DNA of 7,781 bases from Pseudomonadota bacterium (GCA_021828605.1 JAJZEG010000084.1:1-7781); one strand, 5' to 3'; shown: positions 1-6,345, numbered from the stretch's first letter. Numbers and translations: made by a program. Notes: generated by a model not told the origin, from the letters alone.

Positions 1-238
1 CGTCGAGATTTCCAAACAACAACAAACCAGCGATTGGGGCTCGCTTAGCCTGACCCCCGAGCAATGCGCCTATGCCGCATCGGACGTGCTGCATTTGCAC
101 GCGCTCTGGGCGAAGCTTGACGCGCTGTTGCAGCGCGAAGGCCGCCGTCCGCTCGCCGAAGCCTGCTTTCGCTTCCTGCCCGCCCGCGGCGCCCTCGACC
201 TGCTCGGCTATGACGATCCCGATCTGTTCAGCCACTGA
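1..238 (+). CDS. rnd: Ribonuclease D, 3' end (partial)
   Basis: This is the C-terminal 78 residues of a DEDDy-type 3'-5' exonuclease that trims structured RNA such as tRNA precursors; the gene starts left of the window and base 1 ends a split codon. The fragment opens with the family hallmark SKQQQTSDW, followed by the Exo III motif Y-x3-D in YAASDVLHL (fragment residues 24-28), which supplies the catalytic tyrosine and last metal-binding aspartate. Only about 50 residues follow that motif, so there is no room for the HRDC domains of E. coli RNase D. This fits the short single-domain form common in alphaproteobacteria. It ends with TGA at 236-238, 81 bases before kdsD, which is a usual neighbour in this class. 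The family is clear; the N-terminal part cannot be judged. Confidence 0.88.
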   Translation, partial: VEISKQQQTSDWGSLSLTPEQCAYAASDVLHLHALWAKLDALLQREGRRPLAEACFRFLPARGALDLLGYDDPDLFSH

Positions 239-284
239 CCCTTCTGTCTCTGACGTCCATTTACACTTGGTTGCGCACTCTCTG

Positions 285-314
285 TTGACCCGGCATCGCC
301 CTCGGTCGCATACA
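285..314 (+). promoter_or_regulatory. Candidate sigma-70 promoter for kdsD
   Basis: TTGACC at 285-290 matches five of six bases of the -35 consensus. It is followed after 17-18 bases by a weak -10 candidate (GCATAC at 308-313 or CATACA at 309-314). Transcription would then begin at about 320, the A of the kdsD ATG itself, giving a leaderless or nearly leaderless message. No Shine-Dalgarno sequence is visible before that ATG. The -10 match is poor, so this is tentative. Confidence 0.3.
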
Positions 315-319
315 GAAGC

Positions 320-1339
320 ATGACATCCCGCCTGACCCTGGGCCGGGCCGAGGTCCATGCTGACGCAACCGGTACCGATGGCGCTGATATCGCCATTGGC
401 CGCGACGTGCTGGACACTGAAGCCCAAGCCCTGCACGCCCTTGCCGCATCGCTCGACCAGCGTTTTTCCGAGGCGGTGGCCACGCTCGAACGCGTCACCG
501 GGCGCGTCGTGATCACCGGCATGGGCAAATCCGGCCATGTCGCCCGCAAAATCGCCGCCACCCTGGCCTCCACCGGCACGCCTGCTCTGTTCGTCCATCC
601 CGCCGAAGCCAGCCATGGCGATCTCGGCATGGTGGTCGCGGGTGACGCGGTGCTGGCCTTGTCCAATTCCGGCGAAGCCCCCGAACTCGCCGATATCATT
701 GCCCACGCAAGGCGCATCGGCCTGCCACTCATCGCCATCACCGCGCGCGCCACCAGCAGCCTGGCCCAAGCCGCTTCGGTGCTTTTGCTCCTGCCGCCCG
801 CGCGCGAAGCCGGGCCGATCGGCCTTGCTCCGACCACCAGCACCACCATGCAAATGGCCCTGGGCGATGCGCTGGCGGTCGCCCTCCTGGCCCGCCGGGG
901 TTTCACCAGCGCCGCCTTCGGCCAGTTCCATCCCGGCGGCAAGCTCGGCGCCCGTCTCAAGCGGGTCCACCAACTCATGCATACCGGTGACGCCGTGCCG
1001 CTCGCGCGCGGCCATCTCACCATGGACAAGGCCATCCTGCGCATCACCGAAAAACATTTCGGCTGCCTCGGCGTGATCGATGAGGCCCAGCATTTGCTCG
1101 GGGTGGTCACCGATGGCGATTTGCGCCGCGCGATGGGCCCCGATCTGCTCACCCGCCCGGTCGCCGACATCATGACCGCAGCGCCCCGGGTCATCGGCCC
1201 CGACGCTTTGGCCGAAGACGCTTTGCACGCGATGACCGATCAATCGCCGAAAGTCACCTCGCTGTTTGTTGTCGACGCCCAGCGCACGGTGGTCGGCATT
1301 GTCCATATCCATGATTTGCTGCGCGCGGGCGTCGCATAA
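320..1339 (+). CDS. kdsD: D-arabinose-5-phosphate isomerase (KpsF/GutQ family)
   Basis: This cytoplasmic enzyme interconverts ribulose 5-phosphate and arabinose 5-phosphate, the precursor of KDO in the LPS inner core. The protein has 339 residues, close to the usual 320-330. The N-terminal SIS sugar-isomerase domain (about 30-215) shows GMGKSG (67-72), HPAEASHGDLG (93-103), SNSGE (115-119), PTTSTT (171-176) and FHPGGKLG (203-210). K70, E119 and H204 fall in motifs that carry catalytic residues in the E. coli enzyme. Two CBS domains follow (about 217-272 and 282-337), the second ending in VVGIVHIHDLLRAG. The ATG at 320 leaves a normal-length N-terminus before the conserved VLDTEAQAL helix. The gene lies 10 bases upstream of lptC, so KDO synthesis and LPS export are probably co-transcribed, as in other alphaproteobacteria. 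Confidence 0.95.
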   Translation: MTSRLTLGRAEVHADATGTDGADIAIGRDVLDTEAQALHALAASLDQRFSEAVATLERVTGRVVITGMGKSGHVARKIAATLASTGTPALFVHPAEASHGDLGMVVAGDAVLALSNSGEAPELADIIAHARRIGLPLIAITARATSSLAQAASVLLLLPPAREAGPIGLAPTTSTTMQMALGDALAVALLARRGFTSAAFGQFHPGGKLGARLKRVHQLMHTGDAVPLARGHLTMDKAILRITEKHFGCLGVIDEAQHLLGVVTDGDLRRAMGPDLLTRPVADIMTAAPRVIGPDALAEDALHAMTDQSPKVTSLFVVDAQRTVVGIVHIHDLLRAGVA

Positions 1340-1349
1340 TGGTCGCGCG

Positions 1350-2042
1350 ATGAAGAGCACCGACCTGCCCAAACTCACCCGCGATCACGCCGAAATCCTG
1401 CCGACCCTGGCGCGCAGCCGCCGGGTGCAGCTCGCCAAGCGCGTACTGCCCTTTCTCGCCGTCTTGCTGCTGGTCGCCCTGGTCGCTTTGCCTGATTTGC
1501 GCTCCGGCACCGCGTTCGGTCGCTTTACTTACCGCAAAACCAACGGCACCAGCCCGCACGGCCCGATTTCCGAGGTCAGCGGTGCGCATTATCACGGCAT
1601 CAACCGTCAGGGCGAAAAATTCTCGATCTCCGCGACCACCGCCACTCAAATCACCCAAAACCAGCTTCGCCTGCAACGCCCGCAAGGCAATATCCTGCTC
1701 AATTCCGGCGCCTGGCTGATGCTCCATGCGCGCCATGGCCTGTATCATCAGCGCAGCGGCGCCCTCGGCCTGCGCGGCGGCGTCACCCTCTATCGCGCCG
1801 ATGGCACCACCATGAAAACCCACACGGCATCGATCAATCTGCATCAAGGCACCGCCACCGGCACCGATAAAGTGCTGGCTTACGGCCCGTTCGGCACATT
1901 GCACGCCGCCCATGGTTTTTCCGTCATTAATCGCGGCGCCGCCGTGCAATTTAACGGCAAAATCCATCTCACCCTGATCGGCGCCGCCTCCCAGGCCACG
2001 CCCCAAACCACCCCGATTCAAGCCGTGAGCCCGCCGAAATGA
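1350..2042 (+). CDS. lptC: LPS export system protein LptC
   Basis: LptC is the bitopic inner-membrane member of the Lpt bridge. It receives LPS from the LptB2FG transporter and hands it to LptA in the periplasm. The 230-residue product has a basic cytoplasmic N-terminus (RSRRVQLAKR, 22-31), one hydrophobic segment (about 31-48, rich in L, V and A) and a periplasmic part predicted to be beta-rich. That part carries the 'G...I..G.F.I.A..A' pattern of the LptC/OstA fold, here HYHGINRQGEKFSISATTAT. The C-terminal tail is rich in T, P and Q. The ATG at 1350 fits the membrane topology. An earlier in-frame ATG at 1266 lies deep inside kdsD and would add 28 unrelated residues. No clear Shine-Dalgarno is seen, so translation may be coupled to kdsD. 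The stop overlaps the lptA start (ATGA, 2039-2042). Sequence conservation in this family is low, so the position before lptA carries much of the weight. Confidence 0.88.
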   Translation: MKSTDLPKLTRDHAEILPTLARSRRVQLAKRVLPFLAVLLLVALVALPDLRSGTAFGRFTYRKTNGTSPHGPISEVSGAHYHGINRQGEKFSISATTATQITQNQLRLQRPQGNILLNSGAWLMLHARHGLYHQRSGALGLRGGVTLYRADGTTMKTHTASINLHQGTATGTDKVLAYGPFGTLHAAHGFSVINRGAAVQFNGKIHLTLIGAASQATPQTTPIQAVSPPK

Positions 2043-3022
2043 GCCTCCAACGCCAGCGCCGCGCGCCGCTCACCCCCGGCTTGATCCTATTGTCACTCGC
2101 CTTGCTCGCAGCACCCGGCATCAGCCACGCGCAATCTTTGGGCTTCGGCCAAAACACCGCAGGCGCCACGCCGCAACCCATCCAAATCACCGCCTCGAAC
2201 GGGCTCGAATGGAACCAAAAAACCCGCATCATCACCGCCAACGGCAATGCCCAGGCGGTGCGCGGCAAAGTCACCATCACCGCCAATCAGCTGATCGCCC
2301 ACTACGCCGCCAATAGCACCGGCCCCGCCGCCCAACCGACCTCATCCGGTACCGATCCGCTCTCGGGCCTCGATCAGGGCCAATCCAAACTCACCCGCCT
2401 CGAAGCGGTGGGGAACGTTCATATTTTCACCGCGACCGAACAAGCCTTCGCCGATCACGCGATCTATCACATGGCCAGCGGCGAATTGGTGCTCACCGGC
2501 AACGCTCTCCGCCTGATCACCCCATCCGATACCATCACCGCCGCCCAATCCCTGCAATATTGGTCCAAGGACCGCCGCGCCGTCGCCATCGGCCACGCTC
2601 AGGTGGTGACCAAAAATCATCGCTCAATCCAGGCCGACCAACTCACCGGCTATTTTGCCGCGCGTCCCACCAGCCCAACCACCCAAACCACCGCCACATC
2701 CACAGCGGGCAAACTCCGCAAAGTCATCGCCCAAGGCCATGTCATTGTCCGCACCGCCGCCGATATCGCGACCGGCGATCACGGCGTCTATCGCCCGGCC
2801 ACCGGCATCGCGGTGCTCACCGGCAATGTCCATATCACCCAGGGGCCGAACGAGCTGGCTGGCGGTAAAGCGCAGGTCAATATGAAAACCGGCATCGCCA
2901 CCTTGCTCGCAGCCCCCGGCCATCGGGTGCAGGGTGTGGTGCTGCCCAATTCCGCGCCGCCCGCTCTTACCGCCGCACCCGCCGTCAAATCGCCGCAAAC
3001 CCCGGCAAAAACACCACCATGA
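2039..3022 (+). CDS. lptA: LPS transport periplasmic protein LptA, long form with two OstA modules
   Basis: LptA forms the periplasmic bridge that carries LPS from LptC to LptD at the outer membrane. A signal peptide is visible: a basic start (RQRR), a hydrophobic core (about 14-26) and a likely cleavage after SHA at residue 31. The mature protein shows the OstA pattern of short strands such as ITANGNAQAVRGKVTITANQL, split here by low-complexity linkers. The pattern appears twice: module 1 at about 50-162 (ending ASGELVLTGN) and module 2 at about 165-295 (ending KTGIATLL). It has 327 residues against about 185 in E. coli. The C-terminus (about 303-327) is rich in P and A. Start and stop both overlap the neighbours by ATGA, pointing to coupled translation with lptC and lptB. 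Family assignment is firm; the reading as an internal duplication is my own alignment by eye. Confidence 0.9.
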   Translation: MSLQRQRRAPLTPGLILLSLALLAAPGISHAQSLGFGQNTAGATPQPIQITASNGLEWNQKTRIITANGNAQAVRGKVTITANQLIAHYAANSTGPAAQPTSSGTDPLSGLDQGQSKLTRLEAVGNVHIFTATEQAFADHAIYHMASGELVLTGNALRLITPSDTITAAQSLQYWSKDRRAVAIGHAQVVTKNHRSIQADQLTGYFAARPTSPTTQTTATSTAGKLRKVIAQGHVIVRTAADIATGDHGVYRPATGIAVLTGNVHITQGPNELAGGKAQVNMKTGIATLLAAPGHRVQGVVLPNSAPPALTAAPAVKSPQTPAKTPP

Positions 3023-3807
3023 ACGAGACGTTGCGGGTCACCGAGGATTTTCGCGGCACGGAGGAGCACGGCGCTGGCCAGGGGGGGACTGGTCTCATCG
3101 CCACCGGCCTCGGCAAAACCTTTCGCAAGCGCGCCGTGGTGCGCAATGTCTCCCTCACCCTCCGGCGCGGCGAGGCCATCGGCCTGCTCGGCCCCAACGG
3201 TGCCGGTAAAACCACCACCTTCTATATGCTGGTCGGGCTGATCCAGGCCGATAGCGGCACCATCACCCTCGATGGCGTCGATATCTCAACGCTGCCGATG
3301 TATCGCCGCGCCCGGCTCGGCATTGGCTATCTGCCCCAGGAAGCCAGCGTGTTTCGCGGCCTCACCGTCGAGCAAAACATCGCCGCCGCCATCGAGGTCG
3401 TCGAACCCGATCGCGACCGCCGCGCCGCCTTGCTCGATGCCCTGCTCGCCGAATTCGGGATTTCCCACCTGCGCCGCACCCCCGCTTTGGCCCTGTCCGG
3501 TGGCGAGCGCCGCCGGGTGGAAATCGCTCGTGCCTTGGCCACCAACCCGCGCTATATTTTGCTCGATGAACCGCTCGCCGGGATCGACCCGATTGCCGTC
3601 AGCGAAATCCGCGACCTGGTCGCCCATCTCAAGGATCGCGGCCTCGGCGTGATCATCACCGACCATAATGTCCGCGAAACCCTCGAAATCATCGATCGCG
3701 CCTATATTCTCCACGAAGGCCAGGTCTTGATGGAAGGCGAACCCGACGTCGTCGTCGCCAATCGCGATGTCCGCCGGGTCTATCTCGGCGAACGCTTCAT
3801 TCTCTGA
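3019..3807 (+). CDS. lptB: LPS export ABC transporter ATP-binding protein LptB
   Basis: LptB is the cytoplasmic ATPase that, as a dimer bound to LptF and LptG, powers extraction of LPS from the inner membrane. The 262 residues hold all nucleotide-binding motifs: Walker A GPNGAGKTT (58-66), Q-loop Gln107 in GYLPQEAS, signature LSGGERRR (159-166), Walker B YILLDEP (179-185), D-loop AGID (187-190) and the switch histidine H216 in IITDHNV. The sequence GYLPQEASVFRGLTVEQN and the end RRVYLGERF are typical of LptB rather than of amino-acid transport ATPases such as LivF. The ATG at 3019 overlaps the lptA stop. It gives an N-terminal stretch of about 24 residues before the core (LIATGLGKTF), longer than in E. 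coli (241 residues). lptF and lptG are not in the window; they are usually encoded elsewhere. Confidence 0.96.
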   Translation: MNETLRVTEDFRGTEEHGAGQGGTGLIATGLGKTFRKRAVVRNVSLTLRRGEAIGLLGPNGAGKTTTFYMLVGLIQADSGTITLDGVDISTLPMYRRARLGIGYLPQEASVFRGLTVEQNIAAAIEVVEPDRDRRAALLDALLAEFGISHLRRTPALALSGGERRRVEIARALATNPRYILLDEPLAGIDPIAVSEIRDLVAHLKDRGLGVIITDHNVRETLEIIDRAYILHEGQVLMEGEPDVVVANRDVRRVYLGERFIL

Positions 3808-3826
3808 TTATCCCGGCCAACAGCCC

Positions 3827-3838
3827 GAGGCCCGCTTG
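3827..3838 (+). promoter_or_regulatory. Ribosome binding site and TTG start for the TauE-like permease
   Basis: GAGG at 3827-3830 lies five bases before an in-frame TTG (3836-3838), in the short gap after the lptB stop. It decides the start: it places translation just ahead of the first hydrophobic segment. The in-frame ATG at 3767 would overlap lptB by 41 bases and add 23 polar residues. Confidence 0.6.
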
Positions 3839-4654
3839 CTCCTGTCCGATCTCCTCCTCTACGCCTTAGCGGGCGCCGCCGCCGGGTTTCTCGGCGGGCT
3901 GCTGGGCATTGGCGGCGGCCTGCTGATCGTCGCCGCCCTCACCCTCACTCTGCCCGCCTCCGGCCTGACCGGCCCCGCGATTATCCATGTCGCGGTCGCC
4001 ACCGCGCTCGCCGGCATGGTGCTCACCTTCAGCGCCTCAACTTGGGCGCATTACCGCACCGGCAACATCATGGGTGCAAGCTGGGCGCGCCTCGCACCGG
4101 GCATGGTCATCGGCACAATAATCGGCACCGCGCTCGAAGGCTTAATGAGCGGCATCGTGCTCCGCCTCGCGATCACCCTGTTTTGCGCGCTCACCGCCTG
4201 GCGGATGATCGCCAGCAGCAACAAGCCCCAGCCCGATCAAACCAATATCCCCTGTTCTCTCTGGCTGTTCCCCACCGGTATCGGCATCGCCACCCTGTCC
4301 TCGATTGTCGGCATTGGCGGCGGCTCGCTCACCGTGCCGCTGTTGCTCAGCCTGCGGGTCAAGCCGGTGCGCGCGGTCGCCACCAGCGCCGCGTGCGGCC
4401 TGGTCATCGCCTGCTCCGCCGCCGCGTTAAACATGCTGATCACCCATCAAGCCAATCCAACTGCTGGCCATAGCCATCCCTGGGGCCTGATCGGCACCGT
4501 CTATCTCCCCGCCGCAATCACCGCCGCCCTCGCCTCAACCCTCACCGCGCGCTGGGGCGTGCGCGTCGCCAACCGCCTGTCCGGCCCCGCGCTCAAACGC
4601 AGTTTCGCGTTTTTTCTCCTGATCATCGGCGCGATCATCGCCTTCGGCGGCTAA
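3836..4654 (+). CDS. TauE/SafE-family membrane permease (YfcA-like)
   Basis: This is an integral membrane protein of the TauE/SafE family, whose members are linked to export of sulfite, sulfoacetate or related organic anions; the substrate here cannot be read from sequence. With the TTG start it has 272 residues, near the usual 240-280, and about eight hydrophobic segments. The two family repeats are evident: GFLGGLLGIGGG (GIGGG at 24-28) and SSIVGIGGGSLTVPLL (GIGGG at 159-163), each starting one half of the protein. A polar loop (about 127-140, rich in N, P and Q) separates the halves. It starts 28 bases after lptB, so it probably shares the lpt transcript, but nothing ties it to LPS transport. 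It could also have its own promoter or simply lie between two operons. Family confident, role unknown. Confidence 0.88.
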   Translation: MLLSDLLLYALAGAAAGFLGGLLGIGGGLLIVAALTLTLPASGLTGPAIIHVAVATALAGMVLTFSASTWAHYRTGNIMGASWARLAPGMVIGTIIGTALEGLMSGIVLRLAITLFCALTAWRMIASSNKPQPDQTNIPCSLWLFPTGIGIATLSSIVGIGGGSLTVPLLLSLRVKPVRAVATSAACGLVIACSAAALNMLITHQANPTAGHSHPWGLIGTVYLPAAITAALASTLTARWGVRVANRLSGPALKRSFAFFLLIIGAIIAFGG

Positions 4655-4681
4655 CCCACAATCATCCATCCTGCCTGCAAC

Positions 4682-4697
4682 TGGCCAGCTTCTTGCA
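4682..4697 (+). promoter_or_regulatory. Candidate sigma-54 (-24/-12) promoter upstream of nasT
   Basis: TGGCCAGCTTCTTGCA matches the sigma-54 consensus TGGCACG-N4-TTGCW at 10 of its 12 fixed positions. The invariant GG (4683-4684) and GC (4695-4696) are separated by the required ten bases. Transcription would start near 4708, about 29 bases before the nasT ATG. The mismatches are A-to-C and C-to-A at the fifth and sixth bases. The sigma-54 enhancer protein would be NtrC by analogy with other nitrate assimilation genes. I see no clean NtrC site upstream, where it would lie inside the permease gene. Confidence 0.5.
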
Positions 4698-4736
4698 TCA
4701 CCAAATCCATGGACCCGTCTTAACCGCCGACTCCTC

Positions 4737-5318
4737 ATGGATATCCTCATCGCCGACACCGATCCCGCCCGCGCGCTCGCCCTCAATGCACGGCTGCTCC
4801 GTGAATTCCCCGGCGTGCGGGTGCGCATCGCCCCGCCCGAAGGCAGCCTCGCCGAACTCGCCCGTGACACCGCGCCCGATGTGATTGTCGTTGATCTCGC
4901 CCGCCCCGACCGCGACGGCCTCGATCAGATTCGCGGCCTCGCCGCAGGCCCGGCGCCGGTCATGCTGTTCATCGATGAGGACGATCCCGGCTTCATGGAA
5001 CAAGCGATCAACGCCGGGGTGATCTCCTATCATGTCGATGCCGCCTCGATCCGTGACATCAAACCGATCCTGCGCAGCGCGATTGCGCTTTATCGCCATC
5101 TCCATGCCCGCGAAACCCGGCTGCACCAGGCCGAAGCTGCCTTGCTTGATCGCCGCGCCATCGATGCCGCCAAGCGCCGCCTGATCGAGCGCGACCGAAT
5201 GAGCGAACCCGCCGCCCATCGCTTTTTGCAACGCCGCGCGATGGATCAACAAGTCAAACTCGCCGATATCGCCCGCTCTCTCCTGCAAGACCCACCCGAC
5301 ACTGACGGAACCGCCTGA
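4737..5318 (+). CDS. nasT: NasT-type ANTAR antiterminator (receiver + ANTAR)
   Basis: This cytoplasmic RNA-binding regulator of nitrate assimilation prevents premature transcription termination by binding paired hexaloop hairpins in target leaders; without nitrate/nitrite it is held by NasS. The 193 residues comprise a receiver-like domain (about 1-115, D53 at the phosphoacceptor position in VIVVDLARPDRDG) and a C-terminal ANTAR domain (about 131-186). The ANTAR domain shows the family pattern RRAIDAAKRRLIERDRMSE, then AAHRFLQRRAMDQQ and LADIARSLL. The receiver looks degenerate: the N-terminal acidic pair reads D7-T8, and where the usual lysine is expected the sequence is SYHVDA (97-102). This suits a regulator driven by partner binding rather than phosphorylation. 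The bases before the ATG hold no good Shine-Dalgarno. Its stop overlaps the nasS start (TGATG). A target RNA is visible upstream of the transporter gene. Confidence 0.92.
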   Translation: MDILIADTDPARALALNARLLREFPGVRVRIAPPEGSLAELARDTAPDVIVVDLARPDRDGLDQIRGLAAGPAPVMLFIDEDDPGFMEQAINAGVISYHVDAASIRDIKPILRSAIALYRHLHARETRLHQAEAALLDRRAIDAAKRRLIERDRMSEPAAHRFLQRRAMDQQVKLADIARSLLQDPPDTDGTA

Positions 5319-6235
5319 TGAGCCAGCCTGCCCAAATTATACGCATCGGACTGCTCCGCTTGCTCGATTCCGCGCCGGTTCTGCTCGCGGACCAGCAAGG
5401 CTATTTCACCCAAGCCGGTCTCGCCGCGACCCTTCTGCGTGAACCGTCCTGGGCCAATATCGCCGACAAGCTCGCTTACGGCCTGCTCGATGCCGCGATC
5501 ATGCCCGGCCCGCTCGCTTTGGCCATTATGCTCGGCCTGCGCGGCCGCGCCACGGCTCTGCACATCGCCGGATTATTAAGCCGCGAAGGCAACGCGGTGG
5601 TGATGGCCAACCTTGCATCCGCCAACATTGTCGTGCCCCATTGGGCCACCGTCCATATTTTTTCCAATCATACGCTCCTGCTCCGCCGGGTTTTCGCCGA
5701 ACGCGGCATCACCCCCGCCGCCATGCTGGCTTTGCCCCCCGCCGAAATGACCAACGCCCTCGCCCAAGGCCGGATCACCGGCTTTTGCGCAGGCGCACCC
5801 TGGGGCGCACACGCGGCAGCGCAGGGTGCTGGCACTATCATCGCCAGCTCCGCCAGCCTCGCCCCCAACCACCCCGAAAAATTCATTGTGCTCCGCGCCG
5901 ATTTCGCCGCTGCTCACCCGACGATCGCCGCTGCCCTGCGCGACGCTTTGTCCGCCGCCACCCTATATGGCCAACAACCCGAACAGTCTGACGCCATCGC
6001 CCATTTCCTCGCCGCACCCGACCAACTCAACCTACCGCACCCCCTCCTCGCCGCCGCTCTGCGCTCCGGCCAAGGCAACCCCATTTTCATGACCGGCGTT
6101 GATGTGCGTCCTCACGCGGATGAGTGGGCGAATGATTGGCACTGGACCATCACCCAAATGCAGCACGCCGCCCAATTTTCCACCGCCCAAGCCGCGCAGG
6201 CTCGGCGCCTGATCCTGACTAACGACAAAAAATAA
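5318..6235 (+). CDS. nasS: NasS-type nitrate/nitrite sensor (NrtA-like, cytoplasmic)
   Basis: This protein resembles the periplasmic nitrate-binding component NrtA/CmpA but begins MSQPAQIIRIGLLRLLDSAP, with no signal peptide. That marks it as the cytoplasmic sensor NasS, which sequesters NasT and releases it when nitrate or nitrite binds. Family features are the opening strand IRIGLLRLLDSAPVLLADQQGYF split across residues 8-30, REPSWANIADKLAYG (41-55), LLDAAIMPGPL (56-66) and the C-terminal DEWANDWHWTITQM region. It has 305 residues, shorter than many NasS/NrtA relatives, with no frameshift or internal stop seen. The start ATG shares one base with the nasT stop, which implies translational coupling and roughly balanced amounts of the two partners. 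An alternative reading as an ABC transporter binding protein is unlikely, because no permease or ATPase gene is adjacent and nasT is. Confidence 0.9.
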   Translation: MSQPAQIIRIGLLRLLDSAPVLLADQQGYFTQAGLAATLLREPSWANIADKLAYGLLDAAIMPGPLALAIMLGLRGRATALHIAGLLSREGNAVVMANLASANIVVPHWATVHIFSNHTLLLRRVFAERGITPAAMLALPPAEMTNALAQGRITGFCAGAPWGAHAAAQGAGTIIASSASLAPNHPEKFIVLRADFAAAHPTIAAALRDALSAATLYGQQPEQSDAIAHFLAAPDQLNLPHPLLAAALRSGQGNPIFMTGVDVRPHADEWANDWHWTITQMQHAAQFSTAQAAQARRLILTNDKK

Positions 6236-6329
6236 TCAGTTGAATAATAAATAGGCACATAATGCGTATCATAAATCCACTCTACCAAATTTCACGATAA
6301 AACGCCCTATTTTACATCACAATCTAGTT
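6236..6329 (+). other. AT-rich non-coding stretch upstream of the transporter promoter
   Basis: I count 29 G or C in the 90 bases from 6241 to 6330 (about 32%), against a strongly GC-rich coding background. No ORF, no clear Rho-independent terminator after nasS and no convincing sigma-70 promoter are seen. The position directly upstream of a sigma-54 site suits an enhancer or DNA-bending region (NtrC, IHF). I could not find a full-consensus site for either; GGCAC at 6254-6258 is at most a half-site. Confidence 0.6.
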
Positions 6330-6345
6330 TGGCACTCTCTTTGCT
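6330..6345 (+). promoter_or_regulatory. Sigma-54 (-24/-12) promoter for the nitrate transporter operon
   Basis: TGGCACTCTCTTTGCT matches TGGCACG-N4-TTGCW at every fixed base except the seventh (T for G). The invariant GG (6331-6332) and GC (6343-6344) are exactly ten bases apart. The predicted transcript start is near 6356, which places both ANTAR-type hairpins entirely within the leader RNA. It sits next to an AT-rich upstream region. Control by sigma-54 and NtrC is the known mode for nitrate assimilation genes in several proteobacteria. Confidence 0.78.

Noticed and set aside
208..1194. Long antisense open frame (328 residues) opposite kdsD
   Set aside because: It is a shadow of the strongly biased kdsD codons. 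The product is rich in S, R, A and P with no family pattern, while the + strand carries all KdsD motifs.
1339..1353. Mini-ORF ATG GTC GCG CGA TGA between kdsD and lptC
   Set aside because: It is only four codons, overlaps the kdsD stop and the lptC start, and has no ribosome site. It may aid re-initiation but cannot be supported.
4655..4681. Terminator after the permease gene
   Set aside because: No stable stem followed by a T run is visible between the permease stop and the sigma-54-like site.
4698..5288. Antisense open frame (196 residues) opposite nasT
   Set aside because: The + strand encodes clear receiver and ANTAR domains. The antisense product is low in recognisable motifs and has no supporting start signals.
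6254..6266. NtrC enhancer site at GGCACATAATGCG
   Set aside because: Only one GCAC half-site is intact and the second arm and spacing do not fit the consensus palindrome.
6240..6272. Possible sigma-70 promoter (TTGAAT with TATCAT or TAATGC)
   Set aside because: The spacers are 21 or 14 bases, outside the normal range. The sigma-54 site downstream is a far better explanation.
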